Origin: Brachybacterium sp.
GTDB lineage: Bacteria > Actinomycetota > Actinomycetes > Actinomycetales > Dermabacteraceae
Assembly (NCBI GenBank): GCA_030451965.1
Contig: JAKDNE010000242.1
Coordinates: 1-5,253 of the forward strand
DNA length: 5,253 nt
Direction: 5' to 3'
Part shown: piece by piece, positions 1 to 5,097 of the stretch
Layout: each line of letters begins with the position of its first letter
How positions within the stretch are numbered: position 1 is the stretch's first letter
Notes under the pieces: model-generated
What the model saw: the letters and a program-made list of their open reading frames with translations, nothing else
Database searches by the model: none
What the model was told of the DNA's origin: nothing
Translations under genes and position numbers: made by a program

Positions 1-324
1 GCGCTTCGCACTCGTGCGAAGCGGCTCGGGCTGGCTCCGAGCACGTGGGTGCGGACCGTCGTGCGCGATGCGCTGCACGCCTCTCGGAACGAGGAGCTGG
101 ACGCCGCTGTAGCCGCGCGCCTGCTCGGGGTCGAGTCGCGCGTGCAGGCCTCGGCCGACGCCCGCGAGCTGGCCGCGCAGGTGCGCCCGCTGGCGATCAA
201 CGTCAACGACCTGGACCGCCGCGCGCGTGCCGGTGAGGCGGTGGCGCTGTCGGCGGAGGTGCCCGAGCTGATCGAGCTGCTGCGCGATGTCCGGGCGCTG
301 CTCGGCGATCGGACGGCGTCATGA
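1..324 (+). CDS. mobC: MobC-like plasmid mobilization relaxosome protein (5' end outside window)
   Basis: Accessory protein of the relaxosome; in this family it binds near oriT and helps the relaxase reach the nick site. The frame is open from base 1, so the N-terminus lies outside the window and 107 residues are visible. The first 25 residues (AKRLGLAPSTWVRTVVRDAL) resemble the two helices of a ribbon-helix-helix DNA-binding fold. The C-terminal half, with LAAQVRPLAINVNDLDRRA followed by PELIELLRDVRALL, matches the usual MobC pattern of a helix with an INxNxLxRRA-type core and a final leucine-rich helix. The stop codon overlaps the relaxase start (ATGA at 321-324), which points to translational coupling and a shared transcript. 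GTG 49 and other internal starts exist, but the homology begins upstream of them. The family call is fairly firm because a relaxase follows directly; the exact subgroup is not known. Confidence 0.78.
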   Translation, partial: ALRTRAKRLGLAPSTWVRTVVRDALHASRNEELDAAVAARLLGVESRVQASADARELAAQVRPLAINVNDLDRRARAGEAVALSAEVPELIELLRDVRALLGDRTAS

Positions 325-1595
325 GCACCACCCACTACAGCCCGAGCACGAGCGCCGCCGACACCGAGCGCTACATCCGGGGCAGGGAGGACGAGCGCGG
401 CGTCGCGATCACGTGCGACGTGCCGGGTGGCCCCGGTGCGTTCTCGGCGCGCGCCCGGGCGCTGACGCAGAACACCACACGCGAGGTCGAGGCGCTGCAC
501 TATCGCCAGAGCTTCAGCGACGAGGAGTTCGACCCGAAGAGCCCGGAGGACGTGCAGCGGGTGAACGATCTGGGCTACCTGCTGGCGAAGAGGATGCACC
601 CGGACTCGGACTGCCTCGTGGTCAGCCATGTGGATGGACGCGGCCGGAAGCCGCACAACCACATCTTGGTCATCAACCACAACAACCGCACAGGGAAGGC
701 ACTCAGCGACTACCGCTCGTTCCACGACCGCAAGGCCGGGAACCAGCGTGGCGTGCAGTCGGCGAACGACGAACTGATGCGCGAGCACGGGCTCTCGGTC
801 GTGAAGCGCTTGGAGCGCGCACCGAAGGACTGGGAGCTGCGTCGCGAGGACTTCGCCGAGGGCGGGCTCGACCGCGAGATGGGCGACCGGATGAGCGCCG
901 CACTGGCCGACCCCCGAGCGGTGGACAAGGCCGGTCTCGAAGCGGTGATCGCGGAGCAGAACCAGCACCTTGGCGACGACGGGGAGCGAGCGCCGCGAAT
1001 GCGCCTGCACTCCACCGTCAGCAAGCGAGGGAAGAACGTTGGCAAGGAGAGCTGGACGCTCTACATCGAGGACCGCCGCGGCGAGTCCGGGCGCGCCGAG
1101 CGCCGTAAGCGCACGAGTGCCCTGTCGGCAGATTTCACCCCAGAGGGCGCACAGGCGTTCTTCGACTACCACCAGCAGCAGAAGGAGCAGGAACATGAGC
1201 GCAGCGCTCGACAGGCTGAAGCAGCAGAACGCGCAGGGCGAGCAGCGGCAGCAGCTCGGCAGTCCGGGGACGATGGAGGCGTTGACCTCGATCCTCGCCG
1301 CCGTCGAGGCGCAGAACGCGAGGATCGACCGGCTGACCGAACAGCAGAAGAAGCTCGCGGGCTTCGTCAAGGTCATGGACGAGGAGATGAGCAAGCGCAT
1401 CGACCGGGCGTCGACCTCGCAGCCGTCCGCCAGCACGTCACCGCAGATCGAGAGCGTCGAGAGCAGGCTGACCGAGATCGAGCAGACGCTCAGCGAGTTC
1501 GTGCAGAGTCTCGACGGGAAGCGGCTGCAGAGCGCCTCGCAGAGTTTGATCGCCGAAGCGCAGAAGAATCACGCGGCTACGGCCTCGGCGATTGA
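321..1595 (+). CDS. mobA: MobA-type relaxase / mobilization nuclease (relaxase PF03432-like)
   Basis: DNA relaxase that would nick oriT, stay covalently bound through a tyrosine and lead the transferred strand into the recipient. The protein has 424 residues. The N-terminal domain (about 1-290) holds the metal-binding motif HVDGRGRKPHNH at residues 103-114 (His103, Asp105, His112, His114), followed by ILVINHNN, which is the three-histidine motif of MOBP/MOBV-like relaxases. Tyr18 in ERYIRG is a candidate nicking tyrosine, but this assignment is an inference. PGGPGAFSARARALT and EALHYRQSFSDEEFDP are other stretches typical of actinobacterial members. Residues after about 290 are low-complexity Arg/Ala/Glu sequence with coiled-coil character. 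That tail overlaps a second gene in another frame from 1195 onward, so its composition is partly forced by the overlap. The ATG at 321 lies in the stop of mobC, so translation is probably coupled. No frameshift is visible within the catalytic domain. Confidence 0.88.
   Translation: MSTTHYSPSTSAADTERYIRGREDERGVAITCDVPGGPGAFSARARALTQNTTREVEALHYRQSFSDEEFDPKSPEDVQRVNDLGYLLAKRMHPDSDCLVVSHVDGRGRKPHNHILVINHNNRTGKALSDYRSFHDRKAGNQRGVQSANDELMREHGLSVVKRLERAPKDWELRREDFAEGGLDREMGDRMSAALADPRAVDKAGLEAVIAEQNQHLGDDGERAPRMRLHSTVSKRGKNVGKESWTLYIEDRRGESGRAERRKRTSALSADFTPEGAQAFFDYHQQQKEQEHERSARQAEAAERAGRAAAAARQSGDDGGVDLDPRRRRGAEREDRPADRTAEEARGLRQGHGRGDEQAHRPGVDLAAVRQHVTADRERREQADRDRADAQRVRAESRREAAAERLAEFDRRSAEESRGYGLGD
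1182..1187 (+). promoter_or_regulatory. Ribosome binding site inside relaxase gene, for the nested coiled-coil gene
   Basis: AAGGAG lies 7 nt before ATG 1195, within the relaxase coding region. It decides the start of the nested gene and argues that this frame is really translated. Confidence 0.65.
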
Positions 1596-1809
1596 CGGGC
1601 TCAAGGCGCAGGCCGCGGCGAACCAGAAGCTCGTGAGCCAGGTCGGCGGCGCGGTGCAGCGGATCGAGAAGCGCACCGAGGAGCGGGTCGAGAAGGCCGT
1701 CGAGCAGGTCGCCGGGGAGGCCGGGCAGGTCGTCACGGCGAACCTCGACGCCTCGAATGAGAAGGCCGAGAGGATCATGCAGGCGACGGCGAAGCTGGAG
1801 GCGCGCTAG
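1195..1809 (+). CDS. MobB-like coiled-coil mobilization protein, nested in relaxase gene; ends at a premature TAG
   Basis: A 204-residue, Gln/Glu/Ala/Lys-rich protein with no Cys and few aromatic residues. It is predicted to be mostly coiled coil: about residues 30-70 (EALTSILAAVEAQNARIDRL), 84-105 (IESVESRLTEIEQTLSEF) and 140-202 (heptad-like VSQVGGAVQRIEKRTEERV). ATG 1195 is chosen because AAGGAG at 1182-1187 sits 7 nt upstream. The frame is open further upstream, but that part is only the shadow of the relaxase. The first 401 bases overlap the relaxase 3' end in a different frame, the arrangement known for mobB genes inside mobA in RSF1010- and ColE1-type plasmids. The known role of such proteins is to stabilise the relaxosome and link it to the membrane. 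The frame stops at TAG 1807-1809 but stays open beyond it into a membrane segment, so the natural product was probably longer. The MobB-like role is inferred from context and architecture, not from a recognised motif. Confidence 0.72.
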   Translation: MSAALDRLKQQNAQGEQRQQLGSPGTMEALTSILAAVEAQNARIDRLTEQQKKLAGFVKVMDEEMSKRIDRASTSQPSASTSPQIESVESRLTEIEQTLSEFVQSLDGKRLQSASQSLIAEAQKNHAATASAIDGLKAQAAANQKLVSQVGGAVQRIEKRTEERVEKAVEQVAGEAGQVVTANLDASNEKAERIMQATAKLEAR

Positions 1810-2085
1810 CTCTGGTCGGCCGCCGCCGCGATGTGCCTCGTGCTCCTGCCGGTGGTCGTGGTCGTCGCCGGGGTCTGGATGGGTATCGCCGGTCTCATCA
1901 CGGGCGCTCAGTGGGCGCTCGATGTTGACGGGAGCATGTGGCTGGGGATTGGCCGCTGGCTCATGGTCGCCGTGGGCCTGGCCGGGGCCGGATACGGCCT
2001 CTTCGCGTCTGTCCGCTGGGTCGCTGGCTTGGTGGAGACGTGGAGGGGCCGCGGGATCCCGGAATGGCCTCGCTGGAAGTCGTGA
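1810..2085 (+). pseudogene. Detached C-terminal membrane part of the MobB-like protein
   Basis: Same reading frame as the coiled-coil gene upstream, separated from it only by TAG at 1807-1809. It encodes 91 residues (84 from ATG 1831) beginning LWSAAAAMCLVLLPVVVVV. There are two clear hydrophobic spans, one around the MCLVLLPVVVVVAGVWMGIAGLI stretch and one around WLMVAVGLAGAGYGLFASVRW. Between them is a short loop with a Trp-rich, slightly acidic segment (ALDVDGSMW). The tail is basic and Trp-rich (WRGRGIPEWPRWKS). No Shine-Dalgarno sequence precedes ATG 1831: the bases there are GCCGCCGCCGCG. Independent translation therefore looks weak, although reinitiation after the TAG is possible. Coiled coil followed by a two-helix membrane anchor is the architecture expected of a full-length MobB-like protein, so I read this as the 3' part of one 296-residue gene (1195-2085). 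It could instead be a separate small membrane protein, or be made by amber readthrough. Confidence 0.62.
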
Positions 2086-2111
2086 CTGCGCGCGTGGACA
2101 TGCGTTGCTCA

Positions 2112-2148
2112 GACTGCGGACGGTAGCTTCTCGACGAGTGATGCAGTC
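2112..2148. terminator. Possible hairpin between convergent genes (weak terminator candidate)
   Basis: GACTGC at 2112-2117 is complementary to GCAGTC at 2143-2148, and inside it CTCG-A-CGAG (2130-2138) forms a second small perfect inverted repeat. It lies in the 77-bp gap between the end of the mobilization operon (2085) and the end of the - strand regulator gene (2163), where a bidirectional terminator would be expected. There is no T-tract and the outer loop is long, so the call is tentative. Confidence 0.25.
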
Positions 2149-2162
2149 CAGTGAGATGCGAG

Positions 2163-2480
2163 TCAGTCGCTGCTCTGACTTCCGATGAGAGCGAGAAGAC
2201 CGGGGAAGCGACGGTCAAGATCACCTCTGCGCAGCGTCACTCCACTGCGGTTTCCCCGATCGACCTGGTGGACCAGCCCCGCTTCCCGGAGCACCTTGAA
2301 GTGATGGCTACGGGTGGACTTCGACAAGTCCAGTCCGAAACTCGTGCAGGACCGCTCGCTACCGTCCGCATCGTTGACCAGATCTCGAATGACTCGGCGG
2401 CGATGCGGATCTGCCAGCGCTGATAACACCGCACCTAGCTCGATCTCGCCCGGCTCCACGCCGCTTGCTGTGCTAGTCAT
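2163..2480 (-). CDS. ArsR-family winged helix-turn-helix transcriptional regulator
   Basis: A 105-residue DNA-binding repressor, the normal size for ArsR/SmtB proteins (about 100-120). The N-terminal helix region has ALADPHRRRVIRDLV (residues 21-35), the typical family opening. The helix-turn-helix is about residues 43-70, with the recognition helix LSKSTRSHHFKVLREAGLV close to the classic family consensus, followed by the wing HQVDRGNRSGVTLRRGDLD (71-89). The ELCVCDL-type metal site of arsenic/cadmium sensors is absent; the only cysteine is Cys45. The inducer is therefore probably not a soft metal bound at that site and may be a small organic compound (inference). The ATG at 2480 is supported by GGAGG (complement of 2486-2490) 5 nt upstream. 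The gene is divergent from the MFS exporter, and the space between them carries repeated half-sites, so it probably represses both itself and the exporter. Confidence 0.88.
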   Translation of the reverse strand: MTSTASGVEPGEIELGAVLSALADPHRRRVIRDLVNDADGSERSCTSFGLDLSKSTRSHHFKVLREAGLVHQVDRGNRSGVTLRRGDLDRRFPGLLALIGSQSSD

Positions 2481-2520
2481 CGCGACCTCCTACTCAGCAC
2501 GACACCAAGGTTCTACTTGC

Positions 2521-2547
2521 ATCGTACCTCAACGGCATGACAGTCTA
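2521..2547 (-). promoter_or_regulatory. Candidate promoter of the ArsR-family gene
   Basis: On the - strand, TAGACT (complement of 2542-2547, 4 of 6 to the -35 consensus) is followed after 15 bp by TACGAT (complement of 2521-2526) as a -10 box. The -35 box touches the left arm of the operator dyad, which would allow autorepression. The spacer is short, so confidence is low. Confidence 0.28.
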
Positions 2548-2566
2548 GGTTCGTTCTGAATAGAAC
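2537..2566 (+). promoter_or_regulatory. Candidate promoter of the MFS exporter gene
   Basis: ATGACA (2537-2542, 5 of 6 to the -35 consensus) and TAGAAC (2561-2566, 4 of 6 to the -10 consensus) are separated by 18 bp. The -10 box lies within the right arm of the operator dyad, consistent with repression by occlusion. Predicted transcription would start near 2573, leaving a leader of about 25 nt. Confidence 0.35.
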
Positions 2567-2597
2567 CTAAGAGACCCGTCGAACCTAAGGAGTGTTC

Positions 2598-3884
2598 GTG
2601 CCCCGCCCCAGATTGCTGCTTGCCGTGATCCTGCTAGCCCAGTTCGTTATCCCGTTGTCTATCTCCGGTACCGCCGTCGCACTCCCCACGATTGCGGGCG
2701 AACTGGGGTCCGATCCGGCTCCCTTGCAGTGGGTGGTCAATGGCTTCAACGTCGCCTTCGCCATCTGCACGATCGCCTGGGGTGTCTGGTCCGACAGGAT
2801 TGGCTACACCCGTTCATTCCAGATCGGTATCATCATCGCCGCGGCCGGGGGCGCGATCAGCGCCTTCGCCCCCACGATCGGGCTGCTGGACTCAGGCCGG
2901 GTCATCGCCGGCATCGGCTCGGCGGCGGTGCTGACCGGTGCGGCCCCGATCCTCAGCCACCTGTTCCACGGCAAGGCCAAGGCGAAGGCGTTCGCCCTGT
3001 TCGGCACGATCAACGGGCTCGGCCTCGCCGCTGGGCCGGCCGTGTCCGGACTGCTGCTCTCGGCGTGGGGGTGGCGAGGGATCTTCGCCGCGCACACGAT
3101 CGTGTTATTGATCGCCCTTATCGGGACAGTGAGGCTGCCACTGCTCGGCCGCGGCGGCACCTCGTTGCAAGAAATCCTGGACTTCTCCGCACTCAGGGCA
3201 CCGGGATTCCTTGCTATGTCGCTCGTTCCGGTGGCGGGAGCCATCGGATTCGTCACCTTCCTGACCTACCTACCCAGCGCACTCGGTGCCATTCACGGCC
3301 TCGCAGCTGGCGCGACCGGCGCACTCATGCTGGTCATGACCATCCCTGTGCTCATCGCTCCGACCATCGTCCACCGGATCCTAGAGCGAACACGGATCAC
3401 CCCGACTGCCATGGTCGTCATCTCGTTTGCCTGCCTGGTCCTCGGCGGCACTGGAGTGCTCCTCCTGCTCCGGCCCGATCTGCCGGTCATGGCTGGGGTG
3501 GCACCGATGATCCTGCTCGGACTGGGATTCGGTCTACCGCTTGGCTTCGTTGACGCCGAAGCACTCGCCGCCGTACCCGCCGAGCGGGCTGGAGCCGCAT
3601 CCGGGGTCTTCAACCTCCTCCGCATCGGTTCCGAAGCGGTGTTCGTCGCGGTTTACGCAGCGATCCTGACAACCGTCATCACCGCCGCCCTACCCGGCAA
3701 AGTCGGCGAACTGATCGCCACAGGGGGCGCAGGTGAGCCATCGATCTACCGTGACGGACTCGTCGTAGCAGCTGGGGCGATGATCGCACTCGTTGTGGCA
3801 GCGGGGGTCGCGTTCCTCGTTTTCAGCCGGTCTGCCAGCAAACGCGCTGCTGCCACTCAGGACCAGGCCGCTATGAAAACTTGA
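2598..3884 (+). CDS. Major facilitator superfamily (MFS) efflux transporter, 12 transmembrane helices
   Basis: Inner-membrane, proton-driven exporter of the drug:H+ antiporter type; the substrate cannot be read from sequence. The protein has 428 residues. Motif A-like GVWSDRIGYTR is at 62-72 (loop 2-3), motif B-like GRVIAGIGSA at 100-109 and antiporter motif C-like GLAAGPAVSG at 142-151. PAERAGAASGVFNLLRIGSEA at 327-347 is typical of DHA-type exporters. Hydrophobic spans at roughly 6-28, 43-63, 73-92, 98-119, 133-156, 161-181, 204-227, 239-259, 269-291, 297-317, 335-364 and 388-410 give twelve helices. The early motifs resemble the 14-helix DHA2 group, but the length fits 12. GTG 2598 is preferred over GTG 2592 because AAGGAG (2587-2592) lies 5 nt before it, whereas it overlaps the upstream candidate. 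The gene is divergent from an ArsR-family regulator with shared operators, so it is probably induced by its own substrate or a related compound. Confidence 0.87.
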   Translation: MPRPRLLLAVILLAQFVIPLSISGTAVALPTIAGELGSDPAPLQWVVNGFNVAFAICTIAWGVWSDRIGYTRSFQIGIIIAAAGGAISAFAPTIGLLDSGRVIAGIGSAAVLTGAAPILSHLFHGKAKAKAFALFGTINGLGLAAGPAVSGLLLSAWGWRGIFAAHTIVLLIALIGTVRLPLLGRGGTSLQEILDFSALRAPGFLAMSLVPVAGAIGFVTFLTYLPSALGAIHGLAAGATGALMLVMTIPVLIAPTIVHRILERTRITPTAMVVISFACLVLGGTGVLLLLRPDLPVMAGVAPMILLGLGFGLPLGFVDAEALAAVPAERAGAASGVFNLLRIGSEAVFVAVYAAILTTVITAALPGKVGELIATGGAGEPSIYRDGLVVAAGAMIALVVAAGVAFLVFSRSASKRAAATQDQAAMKT

Positions 3885-3985
3885 GGTTAGGGCAAACACT
3901 CTGTCGGCTGTGAAATGATGCTGGTGGGCGTGTGCGTCTGCCCATAGATTCATCGGCGTTGGATGCGTGAGGGGAAGGCTGAACT

Positions 3986-4474
3986 GTGAGTTGGAAGGGG
4001 CCGACGGCACTTTTTGCGGCGTGGGTAATCCACGACATCGAGGAGGCGTTCGCGTTTCCTGCATCCTGCGATCGTCTCGTGGATCGCACTGGTGTAGAAC
4101 AACTCAGGATCACGCCGCAGCAATCGTGGATCGCCGTGGGTCTGATGGGAATTCTGGTGGCGGTGGCGTGTGGCCGCGGCGTGCGCTCTGCCGGTAAATC
4201 GGCGATCTATCGGGCAGTCGTTGCTGGGTTGGAAGCCCACGTCGTGACTCACCTCGGCGCTTCAGGCGCGCAGCGTGGTTACACGGCCGGTGTTGCGACG
4301 GCTTTGCCGGTCATGCTTCCCGGGGCGCTCATGGCGCGTCGTGAACTCCAGCGGGACGGCTGCGAGCTGCGGTTCCGTGACACGGTCAACGGCGTCGCAT
4401 TGCTCCTGCCCGCAGCCTTGGTATGCCAGGGGGTTGCGCGACTGATCCGTCGTGTGTCCGCGGCCCAGAGCTGA
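3986..4474 (+). CDS. HXXEE-domain putative membrane protein
   Basis: A 162-residue protein of the uncharacterised HXXEE family (PF13787-like). The naming motif His-Asp-Ile-Glu-Glu is at residues 16-20 (WVIHDIEEAFAFP). A second conserved block follows at 83-89 (EAHVVTHL: Glu83, His85, His89) and then GYTAGVATALPVMLPGA (98-114). Hydrophobic stretches at about 5-15, 47-63, 99-116 and 134-154 suggest an integral membrane protein. The His/Glu pairs in or next to helices could bind a metal or form an intramembrane catalytic site, but that is only inference; no function is established for the family. GTG 3986 is chosen because GGGGAAGG (3971-3978) lies 7 nt upstream and the HXXEE motif follows closely. 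The gene begins 101 bp after the exporter on the same strand with no convincing terminator between them, so it may share its transcript, but it also has room for its own promoter. Confidence 0.8.
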   Translation: MSWKGPTALFAAWVIHDIEEAFAFPASCDRLVDRTGVEQLRITPQQSWIAVGLMGILVAVACGRGVRSAGKSAIYRAVVAGLEAHVVTHLGASGAQRGYTAGVATALPVMLPGALMARRELQRDGCELRFRDTVNGVALLLPAALVCQGVARLIRRVSAAQS

Positions 4475-4573
4475 CCGGAAAAGCAAAAACGGCATGTCGC
4501 GTGAGGTTGCTACGTACCGAAACTCGGTGAAGTTCCGCTTTGACGTCTGGCCGTGTTCCGGCTCGACCACTGG

Positions 4574-4735
4574 TCGGTTGAGGGTCTGGACGACCTGCAC
4601 CAGGTGTCCGTCGGGGTCCTCGACCCACGCGATCAGCAGGTGGTCGAGCCACGGCTCGGGAGTCTTGACGGGCTTCGCGCCGAGGGCGACGAGGCGTGCG
4701 TAGCCTACGGGAGCATCGTCGGTCCAGAGGATCAC
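4574..4735 (-). pseudogene. C-terminal remnant of a VOC-family (glyoxalase/bleomycin resistance) protein
   Basis: About 54 residues show the second beta-alpha-beta-beta-beta half of a VOC protein: VILWTDDAPVGYARLVALGA, then KTPEPWLDHLLIAWVEDPDG, then HLVQVVQTL. The usual final metal-ligand Glu position is Gln here (LVQ). A full VOC protein has about 120-140 residues and its N-terminal half is missing. In the same frame upstream there is only Gly/Ala/Thr-rich sequence and then TAA at 4786-4784, while the overlapping frame is a transposase remnant. The frame has no stop near the expected C-terminus and runs on antisense into the HXXEE gene as far as 4262, another sign that the gene is broken. 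GTG 4735 is merely the first possible start and is not supported by a ribosome binding site. Most likely the gene lost its 5' half when the insertion sequence next to it inserted and then deleted. Confidence 0.62.
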
Positions 4736-4914
4736 CGCCGCGGACGTCCCGCCGGTCGTGGTCCCAGCGCCTGCCGCAGCGCCTTACGGGCATGGTCTCG
4801 GTGTCAGCCCGTCGTCGCGCACAACTCATCCAGGATCACCGCCTTCGCGCCCTTGGACGCCGACCGATACCGGATCGCCACCTGCCGGGTGACCGCCTGC
4901 CTCTGCGCCATCAT
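4732..4914 (-). pseudogene. N-terminal fragment of an IS transposase (DDE integrase-type), with in-frame TGA
   Basis: On the - strand from ATG 4914 or 4911 the frame reads MAQRQAVTRQVAIRYRSASK, then GAKAVILDELCATTG, TGA at 4806-4804, then HRDHARKALRQALGPRP, ending at TGA 4734-4732. This is the N-terminal DNA-binding region common in actinobacterial integrase/transposase proteins, whose usual form is RYRxxSKxEKxxILDELxxxTGWHRDHARKAL. The TGA stands exactly where Trp (TGG) is expected, so it is a simple nonsense mutation. The catalytic DDE domain (several hundred residues) is absent: the frame runs straight into the VOC remnant. Both mutation and truncation make it inactive. The match is from memory of the family pattern; the exact IS family could not be determined. 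Confidence 0.62.
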
Positions 4915-4987
4915 CAGCCCCACGCCTCACGCTCGGCCCGCCGACCGTCACCACGGCCCAGGACACGCCGACCTACGCGGGCGTCCC

Positions 4988-5036
4988 TCTCATGAGGCAA
5001 CGAAACCGTTTCGCGGGCATTTCTCGTGAGTCAACG
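4988..5036. repeat. Direct repeat and palindrome at the probable outer end of the IS remnant
   Basis: TCTCATGAGGCAACG (4988-5002) is repeated as TCTCGTGAGTCAACG (5022-5036), with 13 of 15 bases identical and a 34-bp period. Between them lies CGAAAC-C-GTTTCG (5001-5013), a perfect 6-bp inverted repeat. The block sits about 75-120 bp upstream of the transposase start, where a terminal repeat and transposase-binding sites of an IS would lie. The opposite IS end was not found, consistent with deletion. The role is inferred from position. Confidence 0.45.
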
Positions 5037-5049
5037 CGAGGGCTTGTGA

Positions 5050-5097
5050 CTAGACCCTGCGAGGTCTAGGACGATGTCGTGTGGAGCGTGGACATCG
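5050..5097. repeat. Two consecutive inverted repeats (potential hairpins)
   Basis: CTAGACC (5050-5056) pairs with GGTCTAG (5063-5069) around a 6-nt loop. CGATGTC (5072-5078) pairs with GACATCG (5091-5097) around a 12-nt loop. They lie just outside the probable IS end and before the oxidoreductase fragment. There is no T-tract, so a terminator is not clear; an operator or recombination relic is possible. Confidence 0.4.

Larger units (their letters stand above)
2508..2586. promoter_or_regulatory. Operator array of four AGGTTC/GAACCT half-sites in the regulator/exporter intergenic region
   Basis: The hexamer AGGTTC occurs at 2508-2513 and 2547-2552, and its complement GAACCT at 2563-2568 and 2581-2586. 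The middle two form a perfect 7-bp inverted repeat, TAGGTTC (2546-2552) with GAACCTA (2563-2569); a second, inner one, GTTCT-GAAT-AGAAC, spans 2553-2566. The outer copies are longer than the hexamer: AGGTTCTA (2508-2515) is the complement of TAGAACCT (2561-2568), and GAACCTAAG at 2581-2589 repeats 2563-2571 after 18 bp. The dyad covers the likely promoter of the exporter, and the 2508 copy lies between the regulator's likely promoter and its start. ArsR proteins bind such dyads as dimers and release DNA on binding an inducer. Assignment to this regulator is by position, not by binding data. Confidence 0.62.

Noticed and set aside
287..1108. 273-residue open frame on the + strand
   Set aside because: Arg/Pro/Gly-rich low-complexity translation overlapping the relaxase catalytic domain; a GC-rich shadow frame with no recognisable domain.
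970..1194. Upstream extension of the coiled-coil protein to ATG 970
   Set aside because: The extra 75 residues are Ser/Arg/Thr-rich shadow of the relaxase, and a proper ribosome binding site lies before ATG 1195.
2592..2597. GTG 2592 as start of the MFS exporter
   Set aside because: AAGGAG overlaps this codon; GTG 2598 has the correct 5-nt spacing.
2729..3553. 274-residue open frame on the + strand inside the exporter gene
   Set aside because: His/Arg/Pro-rich translation with no hydrophobic pattern or motif; shadow of the MFS gene.
3925..3944. TGGGC/GCCCA inverted repeat between exporter and HXXEE gene as a terminator
   Set aside because: Only 5 bp of stem with a 10-nt loop and no T-tract.
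4262..4573. Continuation of the VOC remnant frame antisense to the HXXEE gene
   Set aside because: No VOC homology after about 4574; it only lacks stops because the opposite strand is GC-rich coding sequence.
4553..5029. 158-residue open frame on the + strand
   Set aside because: It lies antisense to the VOC and transposase remnants and shows no recognisable domain.
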